Shown here in pieces: positions 1 to 6,639 of a stretch of DNA of 17,411 nt. The notes under the pieces are model-generated. The model made no database searches. It was not told where the DNA came from and worked only from the letters and a program-made list of their open reading frames with translations. Origin of the DNA: SIG607 sp045601805 (GTDB lineage Bacteria > Bacillota > Clostridia > Oscillospirales > Acutalibacteraceae); the NCBI GenBank assembly GCA_045601805.1, contig JAZSAJ010000021.1, positions 1 through 17,411 of the forward strand. The letters run 5' to 3'. The position numbers were made by a program, and so were the translations under genes. Positions within the stretch are counted from its first letter, which is position 1, and each line of letters begins with the position of its first letter.

Positions 1-10
1 CTTTTTTCAT
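1..10 (-). CDS. 5' end of an unidentified gene leaving the left edge
   Basis: Only the first three codons (Met-Lys-Lys) are inside the window, so the product cannot be named. The start is supported by an excellent ribosome binding site, GGAGGA, seven bases upstream of the ATG at 10-8 on the minus strand. That site lies in the 3' arm of a long perfect hairpin (15-80), and a short leader-peptide ORF (61-87) covers the other arm, so the gene is probably under translational control. The gene follows metK on the same strand, separated from it by an intrinsic terminator. Confidence 0.6.
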
Positions 11-14
11 TTGT

Positions 15-80
15 AAATCCTCCGTTTGTGTTTAGTTTTGACTGGCAGGTCTCTGCTATCTTAACACAAACGGAGGATTT
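15..80 (-). promoter_or_regulatory. RBS-sequestering hairpin, candidate translational attenuator
   Basis: Positions 15-32 and 63-80 are perfect 18-base reverse complements separated by a 30-base loop. On the minus-strand transcript the downstream arm contains the GGAGGA ribosome binding site of the gene starting at position 10, and the upstream arm contains the complementary TCCTCC. When folded, the hairpin would block initiation. The loop holds a smaller GCAG/CTGC stem (45-56). The upstream arm lies entirely inside a nine-codon ORF (61-87), so a ribosome paused there would free the binding site. The structure is read directly from sequence; the regulatory role is inferred. Confidence 0.7.
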
Positions 81-87
81 TGTTCAC
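61..87 (-). CDS. putative leader peptide MNKILRLC
   Basis: This nine-codon ORF (GTG start, TAA stop) would encode MNKILRLC. It has a good ribosome binding site, GAGAGG, with a seven-base spacer to the GTG. An in-frame TAA just upstream shows it is a discrete ORF. Its codons 3 to 9 cover the whole 5' arm of the hairpin that hides the next gene's ribosome binding site. This matches leader peptides of erm, cat and ABC-F type attenuators, where a stalled ribosome opens the hairpin. The Arg-Leu pair and the late Cys codon are possible sensing points, but no inducer can be deduced. Confidence 0.5.
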   Translation of the reverse strand: MNKILRLC

Positions 88-105
88 CGGTTAACCTCTC
101 TTGAA

Positions 106-124
106 CCACGCGACTATCGCGTGG
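106..124 (-). promoter_or_regulatory. GC-rich stem-loop in the left-edge leader
   Basis: A seven-base-pair perfect stem, CCACGCG/CGCGTGG, with a five-base loop sits upstream of the leader peptide. No long T-tract follows on the minus strand, so it is not a convincing terminator for metK. It may be a 5' stabilising stem or part of a larger leader fold. I found no good -35/-10 pair just upstream; a TATAAC at 130-135 is the best -10 candidate. Confidence 0.4.
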
Positions 125-137
125 TTTTCGTTATACA

Positions 138-170
138 AAAAGAACTGCCAAATTTTATGGCAGTTCTTTT
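138..170 (-). terminator. intrinsic terminator of metK
   Basis: A 12-bp perfect stem (138-149 with 159-170), AAAAGAACTGCC and its complement, has a nine-base loop and a T-rich tail on either strand. It starts four bases after the metK stop codon and separates metK from the left-edge gene. Confidence 0.85.
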
Positions 171-173
171 CTT

Positions 174-1352
174 TTATAATGCTTTTTTTAGTTCTTCGGC
201 TTTGTCGGTTTTTTCCCAACTTAAATCAAGGTCTTCCCTACCAAAATGGCCGTATGCGGCAAGATTTTTATAAATAGGACGACGAAGTTTAAGGGTATCT
301 ATAATTGCTGCAGGGCGCAAATCAAACACCTTTTCTACCGCCTTTGCAATGCGTTCGTCATCACACACACCTGTGCCAAAAGTATCTACCAAAAGCGATA
401 CCGGTTTAGCAACACCAATAGCGTAAGCAAGTTGCACTTCACAGCGTTTTGCAAGGCCTGCCGCAACAATATTTTTAGCAACATAACGAGCAGCATAAGC
501 CGCGCTTCTGTCAACTTTTGTGGGGTCTTTACCCGAAAAAGCACCGCCGCCGTGACGCGCCATACCGCCGTATGTATCAACAATAATTTTTCTGCCGGTA
601 AGGCCTGTATCACCCTGAGGTCCGCCAATAACAAAACGGCCCGTGGGATTAATGAAAAACTTTGTGTTTTCGTCTAACAAATTTTTATCTAATGTGGCGT
701 AAATAACCTTTTCTAAAATGTCTTTACGAAGTGAATGGAGGTCTATTTCGGCAGAATGTTGAGTAGACACAACCACCGCTTCAATTCGGGTTGGAACACC
801 ACCATTATATTCAACCGTAACTTGTGTTTTGCCGTCGGGATAAAGGTAAGGCAAAGTGCCGTTTTCGCGCACTTCGGTAAGTTTTAAAGCCATTTTATGC
901 GCCAAATAAATTGGCAAAGGCATTAAAACATCAGTTTCATCACACGCGTAACCAAACATCATACCCTGGTCGCCCGCACCGTTAAGGTTATAAGCGTCTT
1001 CTTCGCCCTGTTTCATTTCTTGCGATTTATCAACACCCATAGCAATGTCAGCAGACTGTTTATCAATGGTTGTAATAACCTTGCAGGTGTTACCGTTAAA
1101 GCCGGTTTTTTCGCTGTTATAACCAATAGAACAAACCACTTCGCGCGCAATTTTTTCAATATCAACCGAAGCGTTCGCAGAAATTTCACCCATTATATTT
1201 AACACACCTGTTGTGGCAAAACTTTCGCAAGCAACACGAGCATTTGGGTCCTGCTTGAGATACGCGTCTAAAACCGCGTCGGATATTTGGTCACACACTT
1301 TATCGGGGTGACCCTTTGTTACAGATTCAGATGTAAATAAAACTTTTGACAT
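174..1352 (-). CDS. metK: S-adenosylmethionine synthetase
   Basis: This enzyme makes S-adenosylmethionine from methionine and ATP, releasing phosphate and diphosphate. It acts in the cytoplasm as a Mg2+/K+-dependent tetramer in the family. The 392-residue product has the usual length and all hallmarks: the ATP-binding GHPDK at residues 14-18, the signature GAGDQGMMFG at 125-134, and the glycine-rich loop GGGAFSGKDPTKVDRS at 268-283. The frame stays open further upstream, but the ATG at 1352 is chosen because MSKVLFTSESVTKGHPDK is the canonical N-terminus and because the upstream bases form the SAM-I riboswitch and its terminator. A GGGGGA ribosome binding site precedes it. Expression should fall when SAM is plentiful, which is feedback control by its own product. 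Confidence 0.98.
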   Translation of the reverse strand: MSKVLFTSESVTKGHPDKVCDQISDAVLDAYLKQDPNARVACESFATTGVLNIMGEISANASVDIEKIAREVVCSIGYNSEKTGFNGNTCKVITTIDKQSADIAMGVDKSQEMKQGEEDAYNLNGAGDQGMMFGYACDETDVLMPLPIYLAHKMALKLTEVRENGTLPYLYPDGKTQVTVEYNGGVPTRIEAVVVSTQHSAEIDLHSLRKDILEKVIYATLDKNLLDENTKFFINPTGRFVIGGPQGDTGLTGRKIIVDTYGGMARHGGGAFSGKDPTKVDRSAAYAARYVAKNIVAAGLAKRCEVQLAYAIGVAKPVSLLVDTFGTGVCDDERIAKAVEKVFDLRPAAIIDTLKLRRPIYKNLAAYGHFGREDLDLSWEKTDKAEELKKAL

Positions 1353-1364
1353 TAAAATTCCCCC

Positions 1365-1395
1365 AAAAAAAATTCGCCCCCAAAAAGGAAGCGAA
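1365..1395 (-). terminator. riboswitch-controlled terminator upstream of metK
   Basis: On the minus-strand RNA a nine-base-pair stem (TTCGCTTCC with GGGGGCGAA, two G-U pairs, T5 loop) is followed by eight Ts, directly before the metK ribosome binding site. Its 5' arm can instead pair with GGAAG and GAG at the 3' end of the SAM aptamer (1404-1413). This gives an antiterminator that is mutually exclusive with aptamer stem P1. SAM binding should therefore favour termination. Confidence 0.85.
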
Positions 1396-1402
1396 GTAAA
1401 AA

Positions 1403-1495
1403 CCTCATCTTCCGGAAAACCGCAGGAATTAGCACCTTGAAAATTCAGGTTGCCGGGCTTCACAGGGCCTGTCCCCTCCGCCGCTCTTGATAAGG
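1403..1495 (-). ncRNA. SAM-I riboswitch (S-box) aptamer
   Basis: The minus-strand RNA carries the conserved S-box sequence: CTTATCAAGAG, then GGAGGGGACAGGCCC, then TGAAGCCCGGCAACC, and later AAGGTGCTAATTCC. The ends, CCTTATC (1489-1495) and GATGAGG (1403-1409), close helix P1 with seven pairs including one G-U. It lies between a strong promoter and metK, a classic target of this riboswitch class. High SAM should stabilise P1 and terminate transcription. Confidence 0.97.
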
Positions 1496-1520
1496 AAAAA
1501 TATTAAATTAGTGCTTTATG

Positions 1521-1549
1521 ATTATATGATATGTAAGCAAAATTGTCAA
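1521..1549 (-). promoter_or_regulatory. sigma-A type promoter of metK
   Basis: A consensus TTGACA (1544-1549) and consensus TATAAT (1521-1526) are separated by exactly 17 bases on the minus strand. Transcription would start near 1514, about 19 bases before the S-box P1 helix. Confidence 0.9.
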
Positions 1550-1560
1550 GATATATATTT

Positions 1561-2226
1561 TTACCAATTAAGAAATTCAAACACACCGTTAAGTTTTAAA
1601 GTTATAAAAAGTACCGTTAATACAATCACAAGTATAGATATTATTGCCAATACTACCGAACGAATGGAATTTGATTTATTTTCGTTCTTTGGCAACAAAT
1701 TCATTTTTTTAAGCGCCGAAGTTAACGGCTTATATAAAAGCAATGTGGACGAAGCATTCATAACGATTTTTGCCGTATTAAAGGGCAAAAGCAACGGCAA
1801 AATCATTGGAATTATACTTGAACGCGGAACACCCATATAAAAAGGCGTAATAAAAATATTAGCAGTGATCATAACCGCCACAACCGAAATTGCCGCAAAA
1901 ACAAGCGATAAAATTGCGCCCGAAAATGTTCTTTTATATTTATAAATAATACCGCAAACAAAAGCAAAAGTACCGCTTGACAAAAAATTCATAATAAGGC
2001 CATAAATACCCGTATCGCTAACCGTAAAAAACTCAAGCAATGCGGCAATCAGCGCTGAAGAAACACCATAAATTGGACCATACATAAGTGATAATAACGC
2101 AATAAACGCATCTTTAAAATCAAAGGTTAAAAACGAAACCTTAAAGCGAAAAACAAAGGTAATTAAAAATGCAACTGCGGTAATCATACCTGTTATGGCT
2201 ATTGACCTAATTTTATCTTTTTTCAT
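1561..2226 (-). CDS. ribU: ECF transporter S component, riboflavin-specific (RibU-like)
   Basis: This is predicted to be the substrate-binding membrane subunit of an energy-coupling factor transporter importing riboflavin. Such subunits work with a shared EcfA-EcfA'-EcfT module encoded elsewhere. The 221-residue protein is highly hydrophobic with about six membrane segments and begins MKKDKIRSIAITGMITAV, a typical S-component N-terminus. The ATG at 2226 is preferred over the longer open frame because the upstream bases form the FMN riboswitch terminator and a GGGGGG ribosome binding site lies eight bases away. Substrate assignment rests mainly on the FMN riboswitch in its leader; the fold alone would not distinguish it from other S components. 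Confidence 0.88.
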   Translation of the reverse strand: MKKDKIRSIAITGMITAVAFLITFVFRFKVSFLTFDFKDAFIALLSLMYGPIYGVSSALIAALLEFFTVSDTGIYGLIMNFLSSGTFAFVCGIIYKYKRTFSGAILSLVFAAISVVAVMITANIFITPFYMGVPRSSIIPMILPLLLPFNTAKIVMNASSTLLLYKPLTSALKKMNLLPKNENKSNSIRSVVLAIISILVIVLTVLFITLKLNGVFEFLNW

Positions 2227-2241
2227 AAAATTTGCCCCCCT

Positions 2242-2271
2242 AAAAAAAATAACGCCCAACAATATGGGCGT
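2242..2271 (-). terminator. FMN-riboswitch expression platform terminator
   Basis: A seven-base-pair stem, ACGCCCA/TGGGCGT (2252-2258 with 2265-2271), has a six-base loop and is followed on the minus-strand RNA by a T-rich run (2242-2249). It sits between the FMN aptamer and the transporter's ribosome binding site, so FMN binding probably causes transcription termination. I did not identify a clear antiterminator partner by eye. Confidence 0.8.
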
Positions 2272-2279
2272 AAAAATAA

Positions 2280-2384
<105 letters not shown>

Positions 2385-2648
2385 TTAATTTAAAATAAGC
2401 AACACCAAAACTATTTGCACAACCGACAAAATCGGCATTAAAAACGCAAAAGAAAAATGTTTTGTTTTATGGCGAACAACAAGCATTGCAAAGTATCCCA
2501 GCGTTGCACCGCCAAACAGTGAAAACAGCCACAAAACCCGTTCGGGTATGCGGTATTCCCCATTTTTAGCACGGCGTTTATCTTCACAAAAAAGCACCGC
2601 CGTAATAAAATTTACAAAAAGTAAATACCACAAAAGCACTGTATCCAT
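2385..2648 (-). CDS. DUF1294 family small membrane protein
   Basis: This 87-residue protein matches the DUF1294 (YsdA-like) family by its layout: an N-terminal membrane segment, a short basic stretch EDKRRAKNGEYRIPE, a second segment containing GGATLGYFAML, the RHKTKH motif, and a final hydrophobic helix. The biochemical function of the family is not known to me. The ATG at 2648 is favoured because a GGTGA ribosome binding site precedes it, and a TATAAT at 2662-2667 would start transcription too close to the alternative starts at 2660 and 2696. Its stop codon abuts the FMN aptamer, so read-through could feed the transporter gene. It is divergent from the amidase gene. Confidence 0.85.
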   Translation of the reverse strand: MDTVLLWYLLFVNFITAVLFCEDKRRAKNGEYRIPERVLWLFSLFGGATLGYFAMLVVRHKTKHFSFAFLMPILSVVQIVLVLLILN

Positions 2649-2700
2649 TAGTTTCACCATTATTATACTATCACAACTGCCATATTTTTGCAACATAATA

Positions 2701-2729
2701 TTGATTTAAAAATAAATATATTATAAAAT
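2701..2729 (+). promoter_or_regulatory. probable promoter of the amidase gene
   Basis: TTGATT (2701-2706) and TAAAAT (2724-2729) are separated by 17 bases, about 30 bases upstream of the amidase ATG. The region is extremely AT-rich, so this is less certain than the other promoters called. Confidence 0.6.
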
Positions 2730-2759
2730 AGTCACATATTAAAAAAAGGAGGTTTTGGT

Positions 2760-4040
2760 ATGAACGGCAAAATTAAGGTTTTTATAGTTCTTTTGCTTTG
2801 TTTTGTTCTTTTTGGCTGTTCGGGAAAAGAAGTGCCCAAAGGCAATCAAACACTTGAAATTTTGCCTGTAAGTAACGGCTATATTGCCGAAGTCGTTAGT
2901 TTTAACGCCGAAACCTTTGACGGAAAAACAACCGATGATATATCAAATCCAGCAAACAGTTATTTACCAATTGGCACGGTTGATTATTGCGCAGAAAGTT
3001 CGGTTATTAACAACAGTGTAAAAAAAGAATATCGGCTTTTGCGGTGCGGTAAGCGTACATACGAACACGCAGTTAAGGTTTATAAAGGCAATTTGCCAAA
3101 AAACAACAAAATTATTGCCGACAGTTTTAGCGATGACAAAAAATACACCGTTTTAAGTTTGATAAGTGATTTTAAAGCGCCGTTTTTCGTTGAGTTCAGA
3201 GATAAAAATTTAACAAAATTAACCGATTTTAAAATTGAAAAAAACACTGCGGCATATTTAGATATAACATTTTGTTACTGCAACGAATTTATAAATGATT
3301 TCACCTTTGAAGACAATTATTTGTTTGAAAGTTACGAAAGTATAAAAGGCGAAAACAACACTGTTTTGCGGTTTAAACTAAAAAATATTGGCTCGTTTTA
3401 CGGTTGGTATGCCGAATATGATGAAGAAGATTATTTAAATTTTTATTTTCTTAAACCAACAAAAGTTTATTCTTTTAACAACCGCTATGGTTATGCTATT
3501 CCCGATGCCACTATTGTAATAGATGCAGGGCACGGCGGTATTGACAGCGGCGCTGTGGGCGGCGGACTTAAAGAATCGGACATAAACTTAAGTTTCTCAA
3601 AAATCTTGGCAAATAAATTTGGCGAAGTGGGCGCAACGGTTGTTTTAACACGCGATGGGTTTGATGAACCTGGCGCACAAAACCGAATATTAACGGCTTT
3701 TGCGCACAAGCCCGATATGGTAATTTCTATTCACCGAAACGCAGGGTCAGGTAATGGTTTTGGTTCTTATTACTATAACAGTTATTCGTTTGACGCCGCA
3801 AATGAAATATATAAAGCAACAAAAAATTCTTCACTTTACAGAAACTACCACAAAACCAATTTCCATTATTTCTTTTTTAACCGCATTTCTTTTTGCCCTG
3901 CTGTTTTAACCGAAAACGGTTATATTACAAACAGTGGCGACCGCGAAAATATGACCAGTTTGTTTCATATGGAAAAAAGCGCCGAAGCAATAGTAAAAGG
4001 CGTTATAAACTTTTACATAAACACCCCGAATATAGAATAA
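2760..4040 (+). CDS. N-acetylmuramoyl-L-alanine amidase, lipoprotein (Amidase_3)
   Basis: This is predicted to cleave the amide bond between MurNAc and the peptide stem of peptidoglycan, outside the membrane. The 426-residue protein starts with a lipoprotein signal peptide ending in the lipobox LFGC (Cys20). About 230 residues of unassigned sequence follow, then a C-terminal Amidase_3 domain from residue 251. Zinc ligands are visible: His258 in DAGHGG, Glu272 in GLKESD and His325 in SIHRNA. The catalytic Glu385 lies in LTENGYITN. A GGAGG site lies seven bases before the ATG. The middle region is not one I recognise and may bind the wall or a partner. It is monocistronic, ending at a strong terminator. 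The role (growth, division or sporulation) cannot be fixed from sequence alone. Confidence 0.93.
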   Translation: MNGKIKVFIVLLLCFVLFGCSGKEVPKGNQTLEILPVSNGYIAEVVSFNAETFDGKTTDDISNPANSYLPIGTVDYCAESSVINNSVKKEYRLLRCGKRTYEHAVKVYKGNLPKNNKIIADSFSDDKKYTVLSLISDFKAPFFVEFRDKNLTKLTDFKIEKNTAAYLDITFCYCNEFINDFTFEDNYLFESYESIKGENNTVLRFKLKNIGSFYGWYAEYDEEDYLNFYFLKPTKVYSFNNRYGYAIPDATIVIDAGHGGIDSGAVGGGLKESDINLSFSKILANKFGEVGATVVLTRDGFDEPGAQNRILTAFAHKPDMVISIHRNAGSGNGFGSYYYNSYSFDAANEIYKATKNSSLYRNYHKTNFHYFFFNRISFCPAVLTENGYITNSGDRENMTSLFHMEKSAEAIVKGVINFYINTPNIE

Positions 4041-4070
4041 AAGGTTTCAGAAAAAACTCTGAAACCTTTT
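4039..4070 (+). terminator. intrinsic terminator after the amidase gene
   Basis: A 12-bp perfect stem (4039-4050 with 4059-4070) has an eight-base loop, and further Ts follow on the plus strand. It overlaps the stop codon of the amidase gene. Confidence 0.9.
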
Positions 4071-4091
4071 TTGTTTGTTAATCAAGTGACA

Positions 4092-4104
4092 ATAGAACCG
4101 TCCC
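4092..4104. repeat. REP-like repeat remnant, ATAGAACCGTCCC
   Basis: The 13-base string ATAGAACCGTCCC followed by CTGTGT occurs here, and the same 13 bases recur at 13679-13691, followed by ATGT. GAACCGTCCC-type strings resemble the REP/MITE-like repeats dispersed in many Gram-positive genomes, sometimes near IS200-like transposases. No transposase and no full hairpin is seen at this copy, so it looks like a remnant. Confidence 0.45.
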
Positions 4105-4121
4105 CTGTGTTCCTCCTTATG

Positions 4122-4385
4122 TTACAAAAAATGTGCCACAAATCCACTAATATAACAAAGTATAATCCACACATATATAATCTTAAACCACAAGCGTTTT
4201 CTTGCAGAAAATTCTTTATCCGTACTCATCATTACGAAAAGGATAATAATTGGTAAGAAGAACAACAGAGTACCGATAACATGAAAAAGTGAAGAACTAA
4301 AATACACATTTGTCTTTTCTAAAAAACATACCGCAATAAATTCAACCAACCAAATAATAATACATAACTTATACTTAATTTTCAT
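4122..4385 (-). CDS. small hypothetical membrane protein
   Basis: This is an 87-residue protein that I do not assign to a family. It has three hydrophobic segments, roughly residues 5-20, 30-52 and 68-84, joined by short charged loops such as STDKEFSARKR, so it is likely an integral membrane protein. The ATG at 4385 is chosen over an in-frame GTG at 4421 because neither codon has an ideal ribosome binding site but AAGGGG lies upstream of the ATG. A good promoter at 4523-4551 supports expression, with a leader of over 100 bases. A repeat remnant lies just past its 3' end. Confidence 0.6.
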   Translation of the reverse strand: MKIKYKLCIIIWLVEFIAVCFLEKTNVYFSSSLFHVIGTLLFFLPIIILFVMMSTDKEFSARKRLWFKIIYVWIILCYISGFVAHFL

Positions 4386-4522
4386 ATTCTTAATATTACC
4401 CCTTATACTATAGACTTTCACGATAAATTGAGATTACTTCGTTTCGCCAAACTTCGACAATCAGGGGGTGTTTCTTTATGTTACCGTTAACCCTTGTAGT
4501 ACCTTTCTTGTTTTCTAACTTT

Positions 4523-4551
4523 ATATTAACACATATACGAAATTTTGGCAA
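4523..4551 (-). promoter_or_regulatory. promoter of the small membrane protein gene
   Basis: TTGCCA (4546-4551) and TAATAT (4523-4528) are spaced by 17 bases on the minus strand. The transcript would have a long leader (about 4516 to 4386) in which I recognise no known riboswitch. Confidence 0.6.
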
Positions 4552-4570
4552 ATAAAATGTGCAAATAAAA

Positions 4571-4601
4571 AAACACCGTTTGCAAAATGCAAACGGTGTT
4601 T
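4571..4601 (-). terminator. intrinsic terminator of the rpsB-tsf operon
   Basis: A 14-bp perfect stem, AAACACCGTTTGCA and its complement, has a three-base loop and A/T tracts on both sides. It lies 13 bases past the tsf stop codon. It could act in both directions, but only the minus strand has a gene ending here. Confidence 0.9.
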
Positions 4602-4614
4602 TTGGTTGGTTTAA

Positions 4615-5526
4615 TTATTTTACCATTGAAGCAACTTCGGCTGCGAAGTCGTCAACGCGTTTTTCAATACCTTCGCCTTTTTCAAAACGAACATAAGAAG
4701 CGATTTTAAGGTTTTTGCCAATTTTCTTAGCAACAGATTCAACATATTTGCCAACGGTTAAATCGCCGTCAACAACATATTGCTGTTCTACAAGGCAGTT
4801 TTCTTTATAGTATTTGCCCAATTTACCTTCAACAATTTTAGCAAGAACAAAATCGGGTTTGCCTGCCATTTTGGGGTCTTCTTTCATTTGAGCAACCATA
4901 ATTGCCTTTTCTTTTTCAATTACTTCAGCAGGAACGCTTGCTTGGTCTAAATATGCAGGGTTCATTGCAGCAATTTGCATTGCAACATTTTTACCGCAAG
5001 CAATAACTTCAGCGTCACCGGCTTCAGCATCGGTATCAAATTTAACCATAACGCCGATTTTACCGCCGCCATGAACATAAGATACAACATTGCCTTCGTA
5101 ACGAACGAAACGGCGAACTTTAATATTTTCACGGATAGCAAGGAAAAGTTCCTGAACCTTTGCTTCAACTGTCATACCGTCTTTTTCGGTTGCCAACAAA
5201 GCATCTAAATCAGCAGGGTTAGCGTCTGCTACAACGCCTGCGATTTCTTCTGCCAATGCTTTAAAGCTTTCGCCGTTAGCAACGAAGTCGGTTTCAGAGT
5301 TCATTTCAACCATAGCGCCAACGCCATCTTTAACAATAGCGCAAACGGTACCTTCGGCAGCAATTCTGCCTGCTTTTTTAGCTTGGGAAGCCAAGCCCTT
5401 TTCTCTTAAATAATCAACAGCTGCGTCCATATTGCCGTCGCACTCAACAAGTGCTTTTTTGCAGTCCATCATACCGCAACCGGTTTTTTCACGCAATGCC
5501 TGTACATCTTTTGCTGTAAAAGCCAT
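4615..5526 (-). CDS. tsf: translation elongation factor Ts
   Basis: EF-Ts is the nucleotide exchange factor that releases GDP from EF-Tu. The 303-residue product starts MAFTAKDVQALREKTGCGMM, the UBA-like N-terminal domain, followed by DCKKAL and the conserved TDFVAN at residues 79-84, which belongs to the core contacting EF-Tu. Length is normal for the family. GGAGGG lies seven bases before the ATG. It is the second gene of the classic rpsB-tsf operon, 21 bases after rpsB, with a strong terminator behind it. Confidence 0.98.
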   Translation of the reverse strand: MAFTAKDVQALREKTGCGMMDCKKALVECDGNMDAAVDYLREKGLASQAKKAGRIAAEGTVCAIVKDGVGAMVEMNSETDFVANGESFKALAEEIAGVVADANPADLDALLATEKDGMTVEAKVQELFLAIRENIKVRRFVRYEGNVVSYVHGGGKIGVMVKFDTDAEAGDAEVIACGKNVAMQIAAMNPAYLDQASVPAEVIEKEKAIMVAQMKEDPKMAGKPDFVLAKIVEGKLGKYYKENCLVEQQYVVDGDLTVGKYVESVAKKIGKNLKIASYVRFEKGEGIEKRVDDFAAEVASMVK

Positions 5527-5547
5527 TTTAATTCCCTCCGTATTAAA

Positions 5548-6303
5548 TTATTCAGCTTCGGTAGCTTCTACTTCTACTTCTGCTACTTCTTCAGCAGTTT
5601 CTTCTGCTACTGCATCTTGTTCGCCCTGACGGCCTTCAATAACTGCAGCACCAATTGCTTCTGCAATTAATTTAACTGCACGGATAGCGTCGTCGTTACC
5701 GGGGATAACTGCATCAATTTCATCGGGGTCGCAGTTGGTGTCAACAATAGCAATAATCGGAATACCGAGTTTCTTTGCTTCGGCAACTGCAATTCTTTCT
5801 TTGCGGGGGTCAACAATAAAGAGAGCGCCGGGGAGCTTCTTCATGTCTTTGATACCGCCAAGGTATTTTTCAAGTTTTTCAATTTCAAGGGCAAGACCTA
5901 CTGCTTCCTTTTTGGGAAGAAGGTCAAATGTGCCGTCTGCTTCCATTTCGCGAAGCTGTTTTAAACGAGCAATTCTTTTCTGAATAGTAGAGAAGTTTGT
6001 GAGCATACCGCCAAGCCAACGAGCGTTAACATAAGGCATACCGCAGTTAATTGCTTCTTCCTTAACAGAATCCTGTGCCTGTTTTTTGGTGCCGACAAAA
6101 AGAATGTCGCCGCCTGCTGCAGAAATGTCACGAGCAAAAAGATATGCTTCGTTAAGTTTCTTTACTGTTTTTTGAAGGTCAATGATATAAATACCATTTC
6201 TTTCAGTAAAGATGTATTCTGCCATTTTGGGGTTCCAGCGTCTTGTTTGATGTCCGAAATGAACACCTGCTTCAAGAAGCTGTTTCATAGATACTACTGC
6301 CAT
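5548..6303 (-). CDS. rpsB: 30S ribosomal protein S2
   Basis: S2 is a structural protein of the small ribosomal subunit, added late in assembly. The 251-residue product begins MAVVSMKQLLEAGVHFGHQ and contains the conserved RRWNPKM, FVGTKKQAQ, RWLGGMLTNF and DTNCDPD segments. The C-terminus is an acidic Glu/Ala/Val-rich tail of about 30 residues. The start at 6303 is set by AGGAGG eight bases upstream and by homology. The reading frame is open another 41 codons upstream to 6426, but that stretch is the operon's leader. It is the first gene of the rpsB-tsf operon, with a consensus promoter at 6457-6485. Confidence 0.97.
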   Translation of the reverse strand: MAVVSMKQLLEAGVHFGHQTRRWNPKMAEYIFTERNGIYIIDLQKTVKKLNEAYLFARDISAAGGDILFVGTKKQAQDSVKEEAINCGMPYVNARWLGGMLTNFSTIQKRIARLKQLREMEADGTFDLLPKKEAVGLALEIEKLEKYLGGIKDMKKLPGALFIVDPRKERIAVAEAKKLGIPIIAIVDTNCDPDEIDAVIPGNDDAIRAVKLIAEAIGAAVIEGRQGEQDAVAEETAEEVAEVEVEATEAE

Positions 6304-6450
6304 TTTAATTTCCTCCTGAGGTTTTTTCCTCCACCTCGCCCTACGAACAGGAAAACCCGTAGTAATGGTCACCTCTTCTGTTTTTAGGGGCGAAATGTGT
6401 GTAATATTTGCTAAAGATAAAGCCATAAAAACCCAACTTTACACATTAGC
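6304..6450 (-). promoter_or_regulatory. 5' leader of rpsB, possible autoregulatory site
   Basis: About 147 bases separate the predicted transcription start from rpsB. Visible elements are a CTACG/CGTAG-based hairpin (6341-6362) and a GAGG-A6-CCTC mini-hairpin immediately before the AGGAGG site, which could compete with ribosome binding. Ribosomal protein operons often carry leader structures bound by their own product, and rpsB autoregulation is known in other bacteria. Regulation here is inferred only from leader length and folds. Confidence 0.45.
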
Positions 6451-6456
6451 CAAAGT

Positions 6457-6485
6457 ATTATATCACACTTCATTTTTGTTTTCAA
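6457..6485 (-). promoter_or_regulatory. promoter of the rpsB-tsf operon
   Basis: TTGAAA (6480-6485) and consensus TATAAT (6457-6462) are spaced by 17 bases on the minus strand. It is arranged back to back with the rsmD promoter. Confidence 0.88.
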
Positions 6486-6569
6486 CTGTTTTTTTGCATT
6501 TTTTTGGTTTATTTTTTGATTAAATATATAATATATTTGTCAAATTTAAAAAATTTTACATATTTTATG

Positions 6570-6599
6570 TTGACAAACTACCGCTTTTCGTGTGATAAT
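6570..6599 (+). promoter_or_regulatory. promoter of the rsmD-coaD operon
   Basis: Consensus TTGACA (6570-6575) is followed after 18 bases by GATAAT (6594-6599), which is preceded by TGT and so has an extended -10. Reading TGATAA as the -10 gives a 17-base spacer. Confidence 0.8.
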
Positions 6600-6639
6600 A
6601 GGATAGAATAAAGTTTATTTTAATAAGGTGATTTTTTTA

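Noticed and set aside
28..273. Plus-strand 81-codon frame over the left-edge leader and metK terminator
   Set aside because: It crosses the 18-bp inverted repeat, the metK terminator and the end of metK, has no ribosome binding site, and is best explained as a shadow.
1353..1463. N-terminal extension of metK to 1463
   Set aside because: The stretch is the SAM-I aptamer and terminator; canonical MetK begins at 1352.
6304..6426. In-frame 41-codon N-terminal extension of rpsB from an ATG at 6426
   Set aside because: S2 proteins start at MAVVSMKQLLEAG, which has AGGAGG upstream; the extension has only a weak GGG before its ATG and covers the leader structures.
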